31,720 bases of DNA from an uncultured Bacteroidota bacterium. Its GTDB lineage: Bacteria; Bacteroidota; Bacteroidia; Chitinophagales; Chitinophagaceae. The notes under the pieces were generated by a model. That model saw only the letters and a program-made list of their open reading frames with translations. It had not been told where the DNA came from and ran no database searches. Made by a program: the position numbers and the translations under genes. Positions 17,113 to 25,583 of the stretch are shown piece by piece. Where the stretch lies: positions 1-31,720 of the forward strand of contig CAIRSV010000131.1 in NCBI GenBank assembly GCA_903881265.1, in the 5' to 3' direction. Within the stretch, counting starts at the first letter, position 1; each line of letters starts with the position of its first letter.

Positions 17113-17808
17113 TTACTCGGCCTTATCAAATTCGCTATCTGCAAATTTTGTATTGATCTTATAATCCGAGAATGACAGAATGATGGTGCCTGTTTCTAGT
17201 TTATTGTCGTTGGATGTATCTTTTGATTTCTTATTCAAATCGGCCGCCATCATCTTTGATATTTTAATTTTCTTTGTTTCTAACCTAATAATAATTTGAT
17301 CTGGCAAGGTATAGGTAGAATTTGAAGCATAGACATTCTCTGTTTCGATCGTACCATTATTCTTTGTGGTGATTTGTGTCTTCATCACCAACGGATGAGC
17401 GACATCAATCCAAAATTTTCCTAACACAAGATCAATACTATTTCTCAAGGGAATGATATTCACGATCGCACATTTTTTACCTTTTACCACTTCATAACCC
17501 GAAATAATACTTGTATAGGATGATGTATCAAGCAACATCGCGCTCATATTCTGTAACGGATTTTGTTTAGGTAGAAAAAAGATTCCCTTGGTGCGTATTC
17601 TAAAACGGTCGGGGCGCTTGAAAAATACCTTACCATTCATTGCATTCATTCGTACACCCGGAATATCGAACGTCATTCGTATATGCGCCGTGTAATCATT
17701 TACCTGACTAAATTTTTTATTCAATTCGCGAATCAGCGCACTCGGATCATCAATTGCATAGGCTTGAAAGGAAAACAACGTAAGGGCAAGTAAAAAAAAC
17801 TTCTTCAT
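17113..17808 (-). CDS. LolA-like outer-membrane lipoprotein carrier
   Basis: 231 residues with a signal peptide ending 'SFQAYA'. The mature protein has the LolA/LolB-like half-barrel pattern: 'DYTAHIRMTF', 'MNGKVFFKRPDRFRIRTKG', 'MLLDTSSYTSI', 'LGKFWIDVAHPLVMKTQI', ending 'TIILSFSDYKINTKFADSEF'. It is expected to carry a lipid or lipoprotein across the periplasm. Its ATG overlaps the permease stop (TGATG), so translation is coupled; a TTG one codon earlier is also in frame but less likely. This places a lipid carrier with an ABC-2 exporter, implying that the exporter may hand over a lipophilic substrate. The specific substrate is not known. Confidence 0.8.
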   Translation of the reverse strand: MKKFFLLALTLFSFQAYAIDDPSALIRELNKKFSQVNDYTAHIRMTFDIPGVRMNAMNGKVFFKRPDRFRIRTKGIFFLPKQNPLQNMSAMLLDTSSYTSIISGYEVVKGKKCAIVNIIPLRNSIDLVLGKFWIDVAHPLVMKTQITTKNNGTIETENVYASNSTYTLPDQIIIRLETKKIKISKMMAADLNKKSKDTSNDNKLETGTIILSFSDYKINTKFADSEFDKAE

Positions 17809-18656
17809 CAATTGGTAATGTCTTTTCGTTTAAAATAAAATATGGCCGCACCTAAGAAAATAACAACGTGTAAAAACAAAATAGCACAGGATGCTACAAT
17901 ATTATCAACAGGCAAAGGATCTTCAAACAGGCTGCGCCAACTAATCATATGGGTTGTAAACAAAAACGGCTTAATCACGTCAAACGATTTCATATCAAAC
18001 ATCCCGATAATGGTGAAGATGATAATAATAGCCATTACAGTCACTATAGGCGTGATGGAATTATCCATAATACACGACAGCAATGTGCTCAATGAAGCCA
18101 CCACACTCAGCGACAAGAAAGCAATTAGAAACGCAAAGCCCCAGCGCCAATTGATATCATCAGCACGTATGATTGTCAAGCCCTCGCTGTTCATAGCCAT
18201 CAAGTCGCCCACACCAAAAATAGCACGAGAAACAAACAAGGCAAAAATGCCCAATACCAATAGTAGAAAGAGTGTATATACCAAACCCGACAACCATTTA
18301 GCGACAACAATTTTGGTACGGCTTGCAGGCGTCGTTAGTAAAAATCGGATAGACCCAGTAGATGTTTCACCGCTCACCTGATCACCAGTTACAAAAGCTA
18401 CAAGCATTGGCATCTGCACTATCAGTGTTTGCAATACGATATAGCAAATCAAATTTCCGTTTAGGATATTGCCTTGCACATTAAAGATATTATCGAATTG
18501 CGCTGTAACAGTAGACAGTAATTCTTTTCCATCCTGATAAAAAGCACCTTGCAGCATCAAACAGATAAATGCAATCACGCCAAAACCAATATAGCTACGC
18601 GGTCTGCGTATGGTCTTAATTAATTCGTTTTTTAATATGGCCAAAAATTCGTTCAT
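17808..18656 (-). CDS. ABC-2 type transporter permease
   Basis: 282 residues with six hydrophobic segments: an N-terminal cytoplasmic start 'ELIKTIRRPRSY', helix about 22-40, a pair around 88-180 including 'LVYTLFLLLVLGIFALFVS', then 'FLIAFLSLSVVASLSTLLSC', 'ITPIVTVMAIIIIFTIIGMF' and a last helix near 252-272. The conserved 'GEKSTGSIRFLLTTPASRTKIVVAKW'-like region (here beginning 'GDQVSGETSTGS') is typical of NosY/ABC-2 permeases. The ATG follows the ATPase stop by 1 nt, so the two form one exporter. The family moves lipids, polysaccharides, drugs or metal-linked factors. Confidence 0.92.
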   Translation of the reverse strand: MNEFLAILKNELIKTIRRPRSYIGFGVIAFICLMLQGAFYQDGKELLSTVTAQFDNIFNVQGNILNGNLICYIVLQTLIVQMPMLVAFVTGDQVSGETSTGSIRFLLTTPASRTKIVVAKWLSGLVYTLFLLLVLGIFALFVSRAIFGVGDLMAMNSEGLTIIRADDINWRWGFAFLIAFLSLSVVASLSTLLSCIMDNSITPIVTVMAIIIIFTIIGMFDMKSFDVIKPFLFTTHMISWRSLFEDPLPVDNIVASCAILFLHVVIFLGAAIFYFKRKDITN

Positions 18657-18657
18657 G

Positions 18658-19566
18658 CTAGGCGTTTGTAATTTTAAGGAAATAATCTTCTAGTTGATTG
18701 CGATAATCGATTCGTTCAATACCGATGTGATGTTGCGAAAGATAATCGATCATGGCAGGAATTTCTGCCTTACCCATATTAAACACGAATAAGGTTTCAT
18801 CCTGCGACTCCATCATACCCGCCCAGTTGGATTGTTGTAAGACCACCGATGCTTCCACCGGATTCACAACCTCTAATTTAACGGTTAGATTTTCTTGTGA
18901 AAGCAACTCACTTACGCCACCTTGCACAACAACTTTTCCTTTATTAATAACAACCATATTACTGCAAATTTCCTGCACCTCACTTAGAATATGTGATGAA
19001 AACAAAATGGTCTTCCCTCGTTCTTTATTTAGTGTCAAGATTAAATTTCGCAAGTCAATGATGCCCTGCGGATCAAGACCAGTATTAGGCTCATCGAGGA
19101 TAATCAATTCAGGATCGTGAATCAATGCTTGCGCAATGCCAAGACGTTGTTTCATCCCATGTGAAAATGTTTTAACCTTATCATTTTCACGACCTTTTAA
19201 TCCTACAAGCGAAAACAACGCGTCGTATTGTGCAGCCGAATAGTTCAACAAATGAGCTCTGGCAAATAATTTCATATTTTCCTTAGCAGAAAGATAGCCA
19301 TAGAAATCAGGCTTCTCAATGATACAACCCACCTTGCGCATGATTTCGCTGCGGTTTTCTCCCAACGACTCGCCAAATAATTTAATCGACCCTGAGGTAG
19401 GTTTAATTAGGGCCATGATCATACGAAGTGTTGTGCTTTTACCGGATCCATTTGGACCGAGAAAACCATAGATATCGCCTGCTTTCACTTCAAAATTCAA
19501 TGCATTGACAGCGATAAAATCGTTAAAGTTTTTTGTGACGTGTTCTAATAGAATGGCTGAACTCAT
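18658..19566 (-). CDS. ABC transporter ATP-binding protein
   Basis: 302 residues from the chosen ATG at 19566. Walker A 'GPNGSGKST', Q-loop region, signature 'FSHGMKQRLGIAQAL' (a variant of LSGGQ), Walker B 'LIILDEPNTGLDP' and the switch His in 'ILFSSHILSE' are all present. It powers the permease encoded 1 nt downstream. The reading frame opens further to a TTG at 19584, but an exact -7 box spans 19582-19589, so the ATG is preferred. It resembles GldA in size, but the partners differ from GldF/GldG. Confidence 0.95.
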   Translation of the reverse strand: MSSAILLEHVTKNFNDFIAVNALNFEVKAGDIYGFLGPNGSGKSTTLRMIMALIKPTSGSIKLFGESLGENRSEIMRKVGCIIEKPDFYGYLSAKENMKLFARAHLLNYSAAQYDALFSLVGLKGRENDKVKTFSHGMKQRLGIAQALIHDPELIILDEPNTGLDPQGIIDLRNLILTLNKERGKTILFSSHILSEVQEICSNMVVINKGKVVVQGGVSELLSQENLTVKLEVVNPVEASVVLQQSNWAGMMESQDETLFVFNMGKAEIPAMIDYLSQHHIGIERIDYRNQLEDYFLKITNA

Positions 19567-19581
19567 AGTGGGGAATAATCG

Positions 19582-19589
19582 CAAACCTA
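19582..19589 (-). promoter_or_regulatory. -7 box (TAGGTTTG) for the ABC/LolA operon
   Basis: Exact TAnnTTTG match, 16 nt before the ATG of the ATPase gene. It overlaps the alternative TTG start, so it supports the shorter protein. Confidence 0.5.
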
Positions 19590-19826
19590 GGGAATGCGCA
19601 CAAAACTACACGAATCATTTTATCGATGTCATATAGTGTTGTTAAAGAATAAATAATATCGTTTAGCATATTGCAAGAGACGACAAAAAGCCGTACTTCA
19701 TTTATATAAAATAACACAAGCATTGGTATGTACCATTGCATTCAATAGCAGGTGGTGTCGATCGAAAAGAAAAAAACGTACCCGCATTGTCGTAAAAACC
19801 GACTAGAATTAAGGCCACTCGATTAC

Positions 19827-21092
19827 TTACAGATTTCGCATCAATTCATCAGCAAACTCATTGGTCTTTAATAGCGTAGCATGCTCCATTAATTGATGAA
19901 AATCGATCGTCACGTGTTTGCTTTTGATAGCACGGCCGATGGCATTCGTGATTAACTCTCCGGCCTCGTTCCATCCCATATATTCGAACATCATCACAGC
20001 ACTTAAAATCAGCGATGAAGGATTCATGGTATTAGTATTTGCAAATCGAGGTGCGGTGCCATGGGTTGCCTCAAACACGGCATGTCCGGTGAGATAGTTG
20101 ATATTTGCACCTGGTGCGATACCGATACCTCCAACCTGCGCTGCCAAGGCGTCACTGATATAATCGCCATTGAGATTTAGCGTAGCGATGACGCTGTAAT
20201 CCTGCGGTGCGAGCAAGGCTTGTTGTAAAAAGTTATCAGCGATGGCGTCTTTGATAATAACTCGTCCTCCGAGACTAGCCACCTTCATTTCTTCATTAGC
20301 CACGGCTTCGCCACTTTCTTTTTTCGTGCGCTCCCAATGATTCCAAGTATACACCTTGTCGGCAAATTCACGTTCTGCCAATTCATAGCCCCAGTTCTTA
20401 AAGGCGCCTTCTGTGAATTTCATAATATTCCCTTTGTGCACTAATGTCAATGAAGGTAATCGATGCTCGATAGCGTATTCAATCGCTGCTCTGATTAATC
20501 GCTCACTGCCCTCCTTACTCACAGGTTTTACCCCGAATGAGGTTGTTTCAGGGAAACGAATATTTTTCACACCCATTTCATTTGTCAGAAAATCAAGCAT
20601 TTTTTTAGCCTCAGGTGTGCCTGTCATAAATTCGATACCGGCATAAATATCTTCGGTATTTTCTCTAAAGATCACCATATTCACTTTCTCAGGATGCCAC
20701 ATCGGCGAAGGTGTCCCCTCGAAATAACGCACAGGTCGCAAACAGACATACAAATCAAGTTCCTGACGAAGAGCTACATTCAAACTGCGGATACCACCGC
20801 CCACAGGGGTTGTCAGCGGACCTTTGATGGAGATCATATATTCCTTGAAGGCATCCATGGTTTCTTCAGGCATCCACGAACCCGTTGTATTGAAGGCCTT
20901 TTCGCCTGCCAAAACTTCTTTCCACGTTATTTTGCGTTCGCCTTGATAAGCCTTTTCAACAGCGGCATCCAACACACGTACACTGGCATTCCAAATATCG
21001 GGACCGATTCCGTCACCTTCAATAAATGGAATGATTGGATTTGCAGGAACCAAGAGTTTGCCCTCAGCGGACATTGTAATTTTCTGAGACAT
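19827..21092 (-). CDS. icd: Isocitrate dehydrogenase, E. coli Icd family
   Basis: 421 residues, close to the 416 of E. coli Icd and collinear with it. It has 'FIEGDGIGPDIW', the substrate and phosphorylation loop 'GGGIRSLNVALRQELDLY', 'VIFRENTEDIYAG', 'LVHKGNIMKFTEGAF', 'NLNGDYISDALAAQVGGIGIAPG' and 'EATHGTAPRF'. It oxidises isocitrate to 2-oxoglutarate in the TCA cycle. The residues that hold the NADP 2'-phosphate in E. coli differ: Lys344 is Arg, Tyr345 is Phe, Tyr391 is Ile, Arg395 is Gln, and Arg292 is Ala, so cofactor preference is uncertain. A -7 box lies 88 nt upstream. An insertion of mixed charge follows 'LAEREF' compared with E. coli. Confidence 0.96.
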   Translation of the reverse strand: MSQKITMSAEGKLLVPANPIIPFIEGDGIGPDIWNASVRVLDAAVEKAYQGERKITWKEVLAGEKAFNTTGSWMPEETMDAFKEYMISIKGPLTTPVGGGIRSLNVALRQELDLYVCLRPVRYFEGTPSPMWHPEKVNMVIFRENTEDIYAGIEFMTGTPEAKKMLDFLTNEMGVKNIRFPETTSFGVKPVSKEGSERLIRAAIEYAIEHRLPSLTLVHKGNIMKFTEGAFKNWGYELAEREFADKVYTWNHWERTKKESGEAVANEEMKVASLGGRVIIKDAIADNFLQQALLAPQDYSVIATLNLNGDYISDALAAQVGGIGIAPGANINYLTGHAVFEATHGTAPRFANTNTMNPSSLILSAVMMFEYMGWNEAGELITNAIGRAIKSKHVTIDFHQLMEHATLLKTNEFADELMRNL

Positions 21093-21179
21093 TGTTTGAA
21101 TAATTTAAATCGTCATTTACTAGTGCAAGCCATCTGATTTCGTATGCGTCATCTGATATCGCTTGCGTATTTTTGGGCG

Positions 21180-21187
21180 CAAATGTA
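21180..21187 (-). promoter_or_regulatory. -7 box (TACATTTG) for icd
   Basis: Exact TAnnTTTG match on the minus strand. It would give a leader of about 80 nt before the icd ATG. Confidence 0.45.
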
Positions 21188-21206
21188 AGGCAGGGAAATG
21201 AAATTC

Positions 21207-21214
21207 TAAATTTG
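21207..21214 (+). promoter_or_regulatory. -7 box (TAAATTTG) for the M42 peptidase gene
   Basis: Exact TAnnTTTG match, 47 nt before the ATG at 21261. It lies only 20 nt from the opposing icd box, so the two promoters overlap back to back. Confidence 0.45.
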
Positions 21215-21260
21215 AATGTATACCTTCGCACAACGCAATTAAAAATCAGTGCAAAATCCA

Positions 21261-22376
21261 ATGGCAAAGTCAAAAGCAAGCAAAGCAGTTAAATCGAAAA
21301 AAGATTTCTTCAACGCAACGTCGATGGAGTTTATTAAAACATATCTCAACAACGCCTCACCAACTGGGTATGAGGCAAGTGGACAAAAAATATGGCTCGA
21401 CTATCTCAAACCTTATATCGATACACATTTTGTAGACACTTACGGCACTGCTGTTGGGGTGATCAATCCGGATGCGCCTTACAAGGTGGTTATTGAAGCC
21501 CATGCGGATGAGATAAGTTGGTATGTAAAGTATATCACGAATGACGGGTTCATTCACGTTTGTCGTAATGGCGGCAGTGATCATCAAATTGCGCCATCAA
21601 AGCGTGTGAATATTCATACAAAGAAAGGTATTGTTCGTGGTGTATTCGGATGGCCTGCCATTCATGTGCGCACACCACAAAATGAAAAGAAACCTGAGAT
21701 CGAAACCATCTGGATCGATGTGCATTGTAAGAATAAAAAAGAAGTAGAAGAGTTAGGTATTCATGTCGGTTGCGTATGTACGTTCACCGAAGGTTTTGAA
21801 GAAGGCAATCACGGTTATTGGATAGCACGCGCACATGATAATCGCATGGGCGGTATAATCATTGCCGAAGTGGCACGATTGCTACGTGAGAATAAGAAAA
21901 AATTACCGTTCGGATTATACATTGTAAACTCCGTGCAAGAAGAAGTTGGACTAAATGGTGCCACTATGATTGCACAACGCATCAAACCGAATGTGGCCAT
22001 CTGCACCGATGTAACACACGACACCACCACACCGATGATGAGCAAACCTGCTCAAGGCGAAGCAACGTGTGGCCAAGGCCCCGTTATCAGTTATGCGCCT
22101 GCCGTTCACAACATTTTACTCGATATCATTTTAGACACGGCTAAGAAAAATAAAATTCCACATCAGCTGCAAGCATCCTCTCGTTTCACCGGCACCGATA
22201 CCGATGCGTTTGCATTTAGCAACGGCGGTGTACCGAGTGCACTTATTTCATTACCGCTTCGATATATGCATACCACTGTTGAAACCGTGCATAAAAATGA
22301 TGTAGAAGAATGTATTAAGTTGATGTATGAGGTATTGCTGAAACTGACTCCGAAGACCAGCTATCAATATCTTTAG
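21261..22376 (+). CDS. M42 family metallopeptidase (glutamyl/deblocking aminopeptidase-like)
   Basis: 371 residues from the chosen ATG; a GTG four codons earlier is also in frame. Metal and catalytic motifs of the M42 di-zinc family are present: 'IEAHADEISW', 'ARAHDNRMGG' (bridging Asp), 'NSVQEEVGLNGA' (Glu-Glu pair), 'CTDVTHDT' and 'LRYMHTTVETVH' (last His ligand). These cytoplasmic TET-type aminopeptidases trim peptides released by larger proteases; some relatives are annotated as endoglucanase M. A Lys/Ser-rich tail of about 15 residues precedes the domain. The gene diverges from icd across about 160 bp. Confidence 0.94.
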   Translation: MAKSKASKAVKSKKDFFNATSMEFIKTYLNNASPTGYEASGQKIWLDYLKPYIDTHFVDTYGTAVGVINPDAPYKVVIEAHADEISWYVKYITNDGFIHVCRNGGSDHQIAPSKRVNIHTKKGIVRGVFGWPAIHVRTPQNEKKPEIETIWIDVHCKNKKEVEELGIHVGCVCTFTEGFEEGNHGYWIARAHDNRMGGIIIAEVARLLRENKKKLPFGLYIVNSVQEEVGLNGATMIAQRIKPNVAICTDVTHDTTTPMMSKPAQGEATCGQGPVISYAPAVHNILLDIILDTAKKNKIPHQLQASSRFTGTDTDAFAFSNGGVPSALISLPLRYMHTTVETVHKNDVEECIKLMYEVLLKLTPKTSYQYL

Positions 22377-22511
22377 TCGTTGGAAGCAGCGGATGAACAT
22401 TGTGCTTATGTCTAAAAAAATCGACGTTCAGAAAGATGAAAATGCTGATGGTATCGTCTAAGTATTATCAATGATTGACACTTCCTCTTTTCTTCTTTAA
22501 ACAGCTATCTC

Positions 22512-23246
22512 ATGAAACGTACGTATCGCTTTTTCTTGCTTTGTCTTTGTATAACGTTGTTTGCATTGAACGTTTTTGCAAAGGGTGTTTTAGTGATTAA
22601 GATACAACCTGTCTTTCGAGGAAAGCCGCTCATATTGGGCGACAAGACCTATGTTTCTGAAAACGGGGATTCAATCACGATTGAAGAATTCAAATCTTAC
22701 ATTTCTGCATTGAATCTCATCGGACCAAAAAGTTCCTTCCCGATAAAAAATAGTGCGCATCTCATTAATGCCGAAGATAGTGCTACACTTACGTATACTA
22801 TCAACAATATCCCTTCGGGTGTATACAATCTATTGACGTTCAATATTGGGCTCGACAGTGTGACCAATGTCTCGGGTGCCTTGGGTGGCGATCTTGATCC
22901 GACCTTAGGTATGTATTGGGCTTGGAATACCGGCTATATCAATGCGAAACTAACTGGTCATTCCAACGTTTGCCAAACCTTACATCATACATTTGAATTT
23001 CATATCGGCGGCTATATGCAACCTTATGTAACTGTGCGAAAAACATCATTACAATTTCCTGACATCGAAATAAACGGCGAGACTCAGGCCACCTTAACCT
23101 TGATTGTGGATGTTGCCACTTGGTTCAATGATATTCATCTGTCCTCGATAAACAATGTCGTAGCGCCATCAAAAGAGGCGATGCAAATTGCCGATAATTA
23201 TATGAACATGTTTCAGATTAGCCAATCAGACGAAAGCGTAAAATGA
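22512..23246 (+). CDS. MbnP family copper-binding-type periplasmic protein
   Basis: 244 residues with a signal peptide ending 'NVFAKG'. The family signature is clear: 'GKPLILGDKTY', 'FKSYISALNLIG', 'LLTFNIGLDS', then 'LDPTLGMYWAWNTGYINAKL' and 'HTFEFHIGGYMQP'. MbnP-like proteins are periplasmic and, where studied, bind copper after a Trp is turned into kynurenine by the di-heme enzyme MbnH; the 'MYWAW' segment supplies conserved Trp. The stop overlaps the start of the di-heme peroxidase gene by 4 nt (ATGA), so the partners are translated together. No methanobactin genes or TonB receptor are nearby. Confidence 0.88.
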   Translation: MKRTYRFFLLCLCITLFALNVFAKGVLVIKIQPVFRGKPLILGDKTYVSENGDSITIEEFKSYISALNLIGPKSSFPIKNSAHLINAEDSATLTYTINNIPSGVYNLLTFNIGLDSVTNVSGALGGDLDPTLGMYWAWNTGYINAKLTGHSNVCQTLHHTFEFHIGGYMQPYVTVRKTSLQFPDIEINGETQATLTLIVDVATWFNDIHLSSINNVVAPSKEAMQIADNYMNMFQISQSDESVK

Positions 23247-24283
23247 AAAATCTGCGACTATTGATTGTGACTAGTATTCTTTCGTGTCTAATTACATTCG
23301 TTTCATTTGCGCCAATTGAATTAAAGAAAACTACATTCATAGTCCCTACAGGATGGCCTCAACCGTTGTATTCATCGACAAAATATCCACTGACGGAAGA
23401 AGGATTTCAACTAGGAAGAACACTTTTTTACGACCCTTTACTTTCACGCGATAGTTCGGTTTCATGTGCTAGTTGCCATAATCAATCCAACAGCTTCACG
23501 CGTGTCGATCATGCACAAAGTCGTGGCATTGAAGGCCGCAAAGGATCGCGCAATGCGCCTGCCTTATTAAACCTTGCGTGGAAAAAATTATACATGTGGG
23601 ATGGTGCTGTCAACAATATCGAAGTGCTGGCGTTGGCGCCGATGACCAATCCCAACGAAATGGATGAAACGATTGAGCATGTGGTAAAGAAACTTAATGC
23701 ATCCTCTGCCTATCGTCAACAATTCAATCAGGTATTCGGCGATTCGGTGGTGACAGGACAGCATCTTTTATTGGCGATCACACAATTTGTTATACAACTG
23801 AATTCATTCAATGCAAAATACGATAAATATATCCGCAAGGATGTCGATGGAAAATTTACAAATGAAGAAGAGCATGGTTTACAACTTTTCAGACAGCACT
23901 GCGTTGCTTGTCATACCGAACCACTTTTTTCAAATAACCAATTCGAAAATAATGGATTGCCCGTTGATAATACCCTGCAAGATATAGGCAGGATGAAGGT
24001 GACACAAAACCCGTCAGACTCCTTAACATTCAACGTCCCGAGCTTGCGTAATATTGAATATTCGGCGCCTTATATGCACGATGGACGATTTACAGAACTC
24101 GCGCAAGTGGTAAATCATTATGCTAGTGGAATAGTTCGCAGCGGCAATCTTTCTAAAAAACTAAGCGTCCCAATTTTATTGAAAGATGATGAAAAGAAAG
24201 ACCTAATTGCTTTTCTGATGACACTAACGGATCGTGATTATTTATTGAATGCACGCTATTCCTTTCCGAAGGAAACTAAATAA
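23243..24283 (+). CDS. Di-heme cytochrome c peroxidase family protein (MauG/MbnH-like)
   Basis: 346 residues with a signal peptide. Two haem c sites are present: Cys75-x-x-Cys78-His79 ('CASCHN') and Cys220-x-x-Cys223-His224 ('CVACHT'), plus 'GRKGSRNAPALLN' and 'YSAPYMHDGRFTELAQVVNHY', all hallmarks of the bacterial CCP/MauG family. It works in the periplasm, either reducing peroxide or oxidising a partner protein. The 4-nt overlap with the MbnP-like gene suggests the latter, as in MbnH. Which of these it does cannot be read from the sequence. It converges with ruvB 8 nt away. Confidence 0.93.
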   Translation: MKNLRLLIVTSILSCLITFVSFAPIELKKTTFIVPTGWPQPLYSSTKYPLTEEGFQLGRTLFYDPLLSRDSSVSCASCHNQSNSFTRVDHAQSRGIEGRKGSRNAPALLNLAWKKLYMWDGAVNNIEVLALAPMTNPNEMDETIEHVVKKLNASSAYRQQFNQVFGDSVVTGQHLLLAITQFVIQLNSFNAKYDKYIRKDVDGKFTNEEEHGLQLFRQHCVACHTEPLFSNNQFENNGLPVDNTLQDIGRMKVTQNPSDSLTFNVPSLRNIEYSAPYMHDGRFTELAQVVNHYASGIVRSGNLSKKLSVPILLKDDEKKDLIAFLMTLTDRDYLLNARYSFPKETK

Positions 24284-24291
24284 TAGACACA

Positions 24292-25320
24292 CTAAAACAG
24301 CGTACCGTCTCTCGCAGTCCATTTATTGCCTAGGTTCAGATGCTTATACGCTTTTTCTGTAGCTTCTCGACCGCGTGGTGTGCGCACGATATATCCTTCC
24401 ATAATTAAAAAGGGTTCGTACACTTCTTCAATAGTACCGCTCTCTTCACCGACGGCCGTAGCGATATTATTGATACCGACAGGACCACCTTTAAATTTTT
24501 CGATTAAGGTTAGCAGTATCTTATTATCCATCTCGTCCAAGCCATGCGCATCAACTTTAAGCGCTTTCAGGCCATGTTCAGAAATACCCAAATCGATGAC
24601 ACCATTACCAAGTATCTGCGCAAAATCGCGCATACGTCTCAACAAGCCATTAGCGATACGAGGTGTGCCACGACTTCGACGGGCGATTTCACGCGAGGCA
24701 TCACTAGTGATTTTTACTTTCAACAGACCTGCACTGCGTGTGACAATCTTATCCAACACATCGAGTGTATAATAATTCAATCGTGACTTGATGCCAAAAC
24801 GCGACAACAACGGCGCTGTCAACAAGCCTGAACGTGTTGTGGCACCGACCAATGTAAAGGGGTTCAAGGCGATCTGAATACTGCGTGCATTGGGACCCGA
24901 GTCAATCATGATATCAATCTTAAAATCTTCCATAGCGGCATACAAATATTCTTCCACCACGGTACTAAGACGATGTATTTCATCAATGAATAACACATCG
25001 CGCGTTTCGAGACTGGTCAACAACCCTGCGAGATCAGCAGGTTTTTCAATTACCGGTCCGCTTGTTTCTTTAATATTCACACCTAGTTCGTTGGCTACGA
25101 TACGTGAGAGTGTTGTCTTGCCTAAACCAGGAGGTCCGTGAAACAACACATGATCAAGTGCCTCGCCTCGTTGATTAGCGGCACGAATAAAAATATGGAG
25201 GTTCTCGATCAGTTCTTGCTGACCAGAAAACTGTTCGATACTCGAAGGGCGGATACTGTTTTCAAATTCCTTCTCTGCACTTTGATTGCTACCTTCTGCT
25301 TGTAAATTGGGATTTGCCAT
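24292..25320 (-). CDS. ruvB: Holliday junction branch migration ATPase RuvB
   Basis: 342 residues from the ATG at 25320; a TTG one codon upstream is in frame. Walker A 'GPPGLGKTT' (62-70), Walker B 'FIDEIHRL', sensor 'GATTRSG', arginine finger region 'LLSRFGIKSRL' and the C-terminal winged-helix 'GGPVGINNIATAVGEESGTI...PFLIMEGYIVRTPRGR' are all intact. RuvB forms the hexameric motor that drives branch migration with RuvA. An exact -7 box ends 6 nt before the ATG, so the leader must be very short. Confidence 0.98.
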   Translation of the reverse strand: MANPNLQAEGSNQSAEKEFENSIRPSSIEQFSGQQELIENLHIFIRAANQRGEALDHVLFHGPPGLGKTTLSRIVANELGVNIKETSGPVIEKPADLAGLLTSLETRDVLFIDEIHRLSTVVEEYLYAAMEDFKIDIMIDSGPNARSIQIALNPFTLVGATTRSGLLTAPLLSRFGIKSRLNYYTLDVLDKIVTRSAGLLKVKITSDASREIARRSRGTPRIANGLLRRMRDFAQILGNGVIDLGISEHGLKALKVDAHGLDEMDNKILLTLIEKFKGGPVGINNIATAVGEESGTIEEVYEPFLIMEGYIVRTPRGREATEKAYKHLNLGNKWTARDGTLF

Positions 25321-25325
25321 CAAGC

Positions 25326-25333
25326 CAAAAGTA
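25326..25333 (-). promoter_or_regulatory. -7 box (TACTTTTG) for ruvB
   Basis: Exact TAnnTTTG match on the minus strand. Its end is 6 nt from the ruvB ATG, suggesting near-leaderless mRNA. Confidence 0.45.
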
Positions 25334-25583
25334 AGATTTTTTTTAGAGAAGAAATAGAAGACTTTGAAATGCTTGGTTTCTCATTTTACATTCTAAGCAT
25401 ATTCAGGTATCTTCGAAAAAGACACATACGAAATAGGTAGATCGTATGTAGCAGACATTACCTACATTGCGAGGCAATCATAGTTACGCTATAAACGAAT
25501 TGATAGTGGAGAGTTAATCACGAGACAAGTATTATCCAACAAGAACTCATTTGAAATTAATCGAACATTAAAAAAATACCGCA

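Noticed and set aside
16993..17175. 60-codon plus-strand frame between miaB and the LolA-like gene
   Set aside because: It has no recognisable pattern, overlaps the end of the LolA-like gene and starts in the miaB promoter region.
17842..18381. 179-codon open frame on the plus strand
   Set aside because: It is antisense to the permease gene, has no domain pattern, and reflects codon bias of the real gene on the other strand.
18658..19566. ATPase considered as gliding protein GldA
   Set aside because: The size fits, but the partner is a single ABC-2 permease plus a LolA-like protein; no GldF/GldG pair is present.
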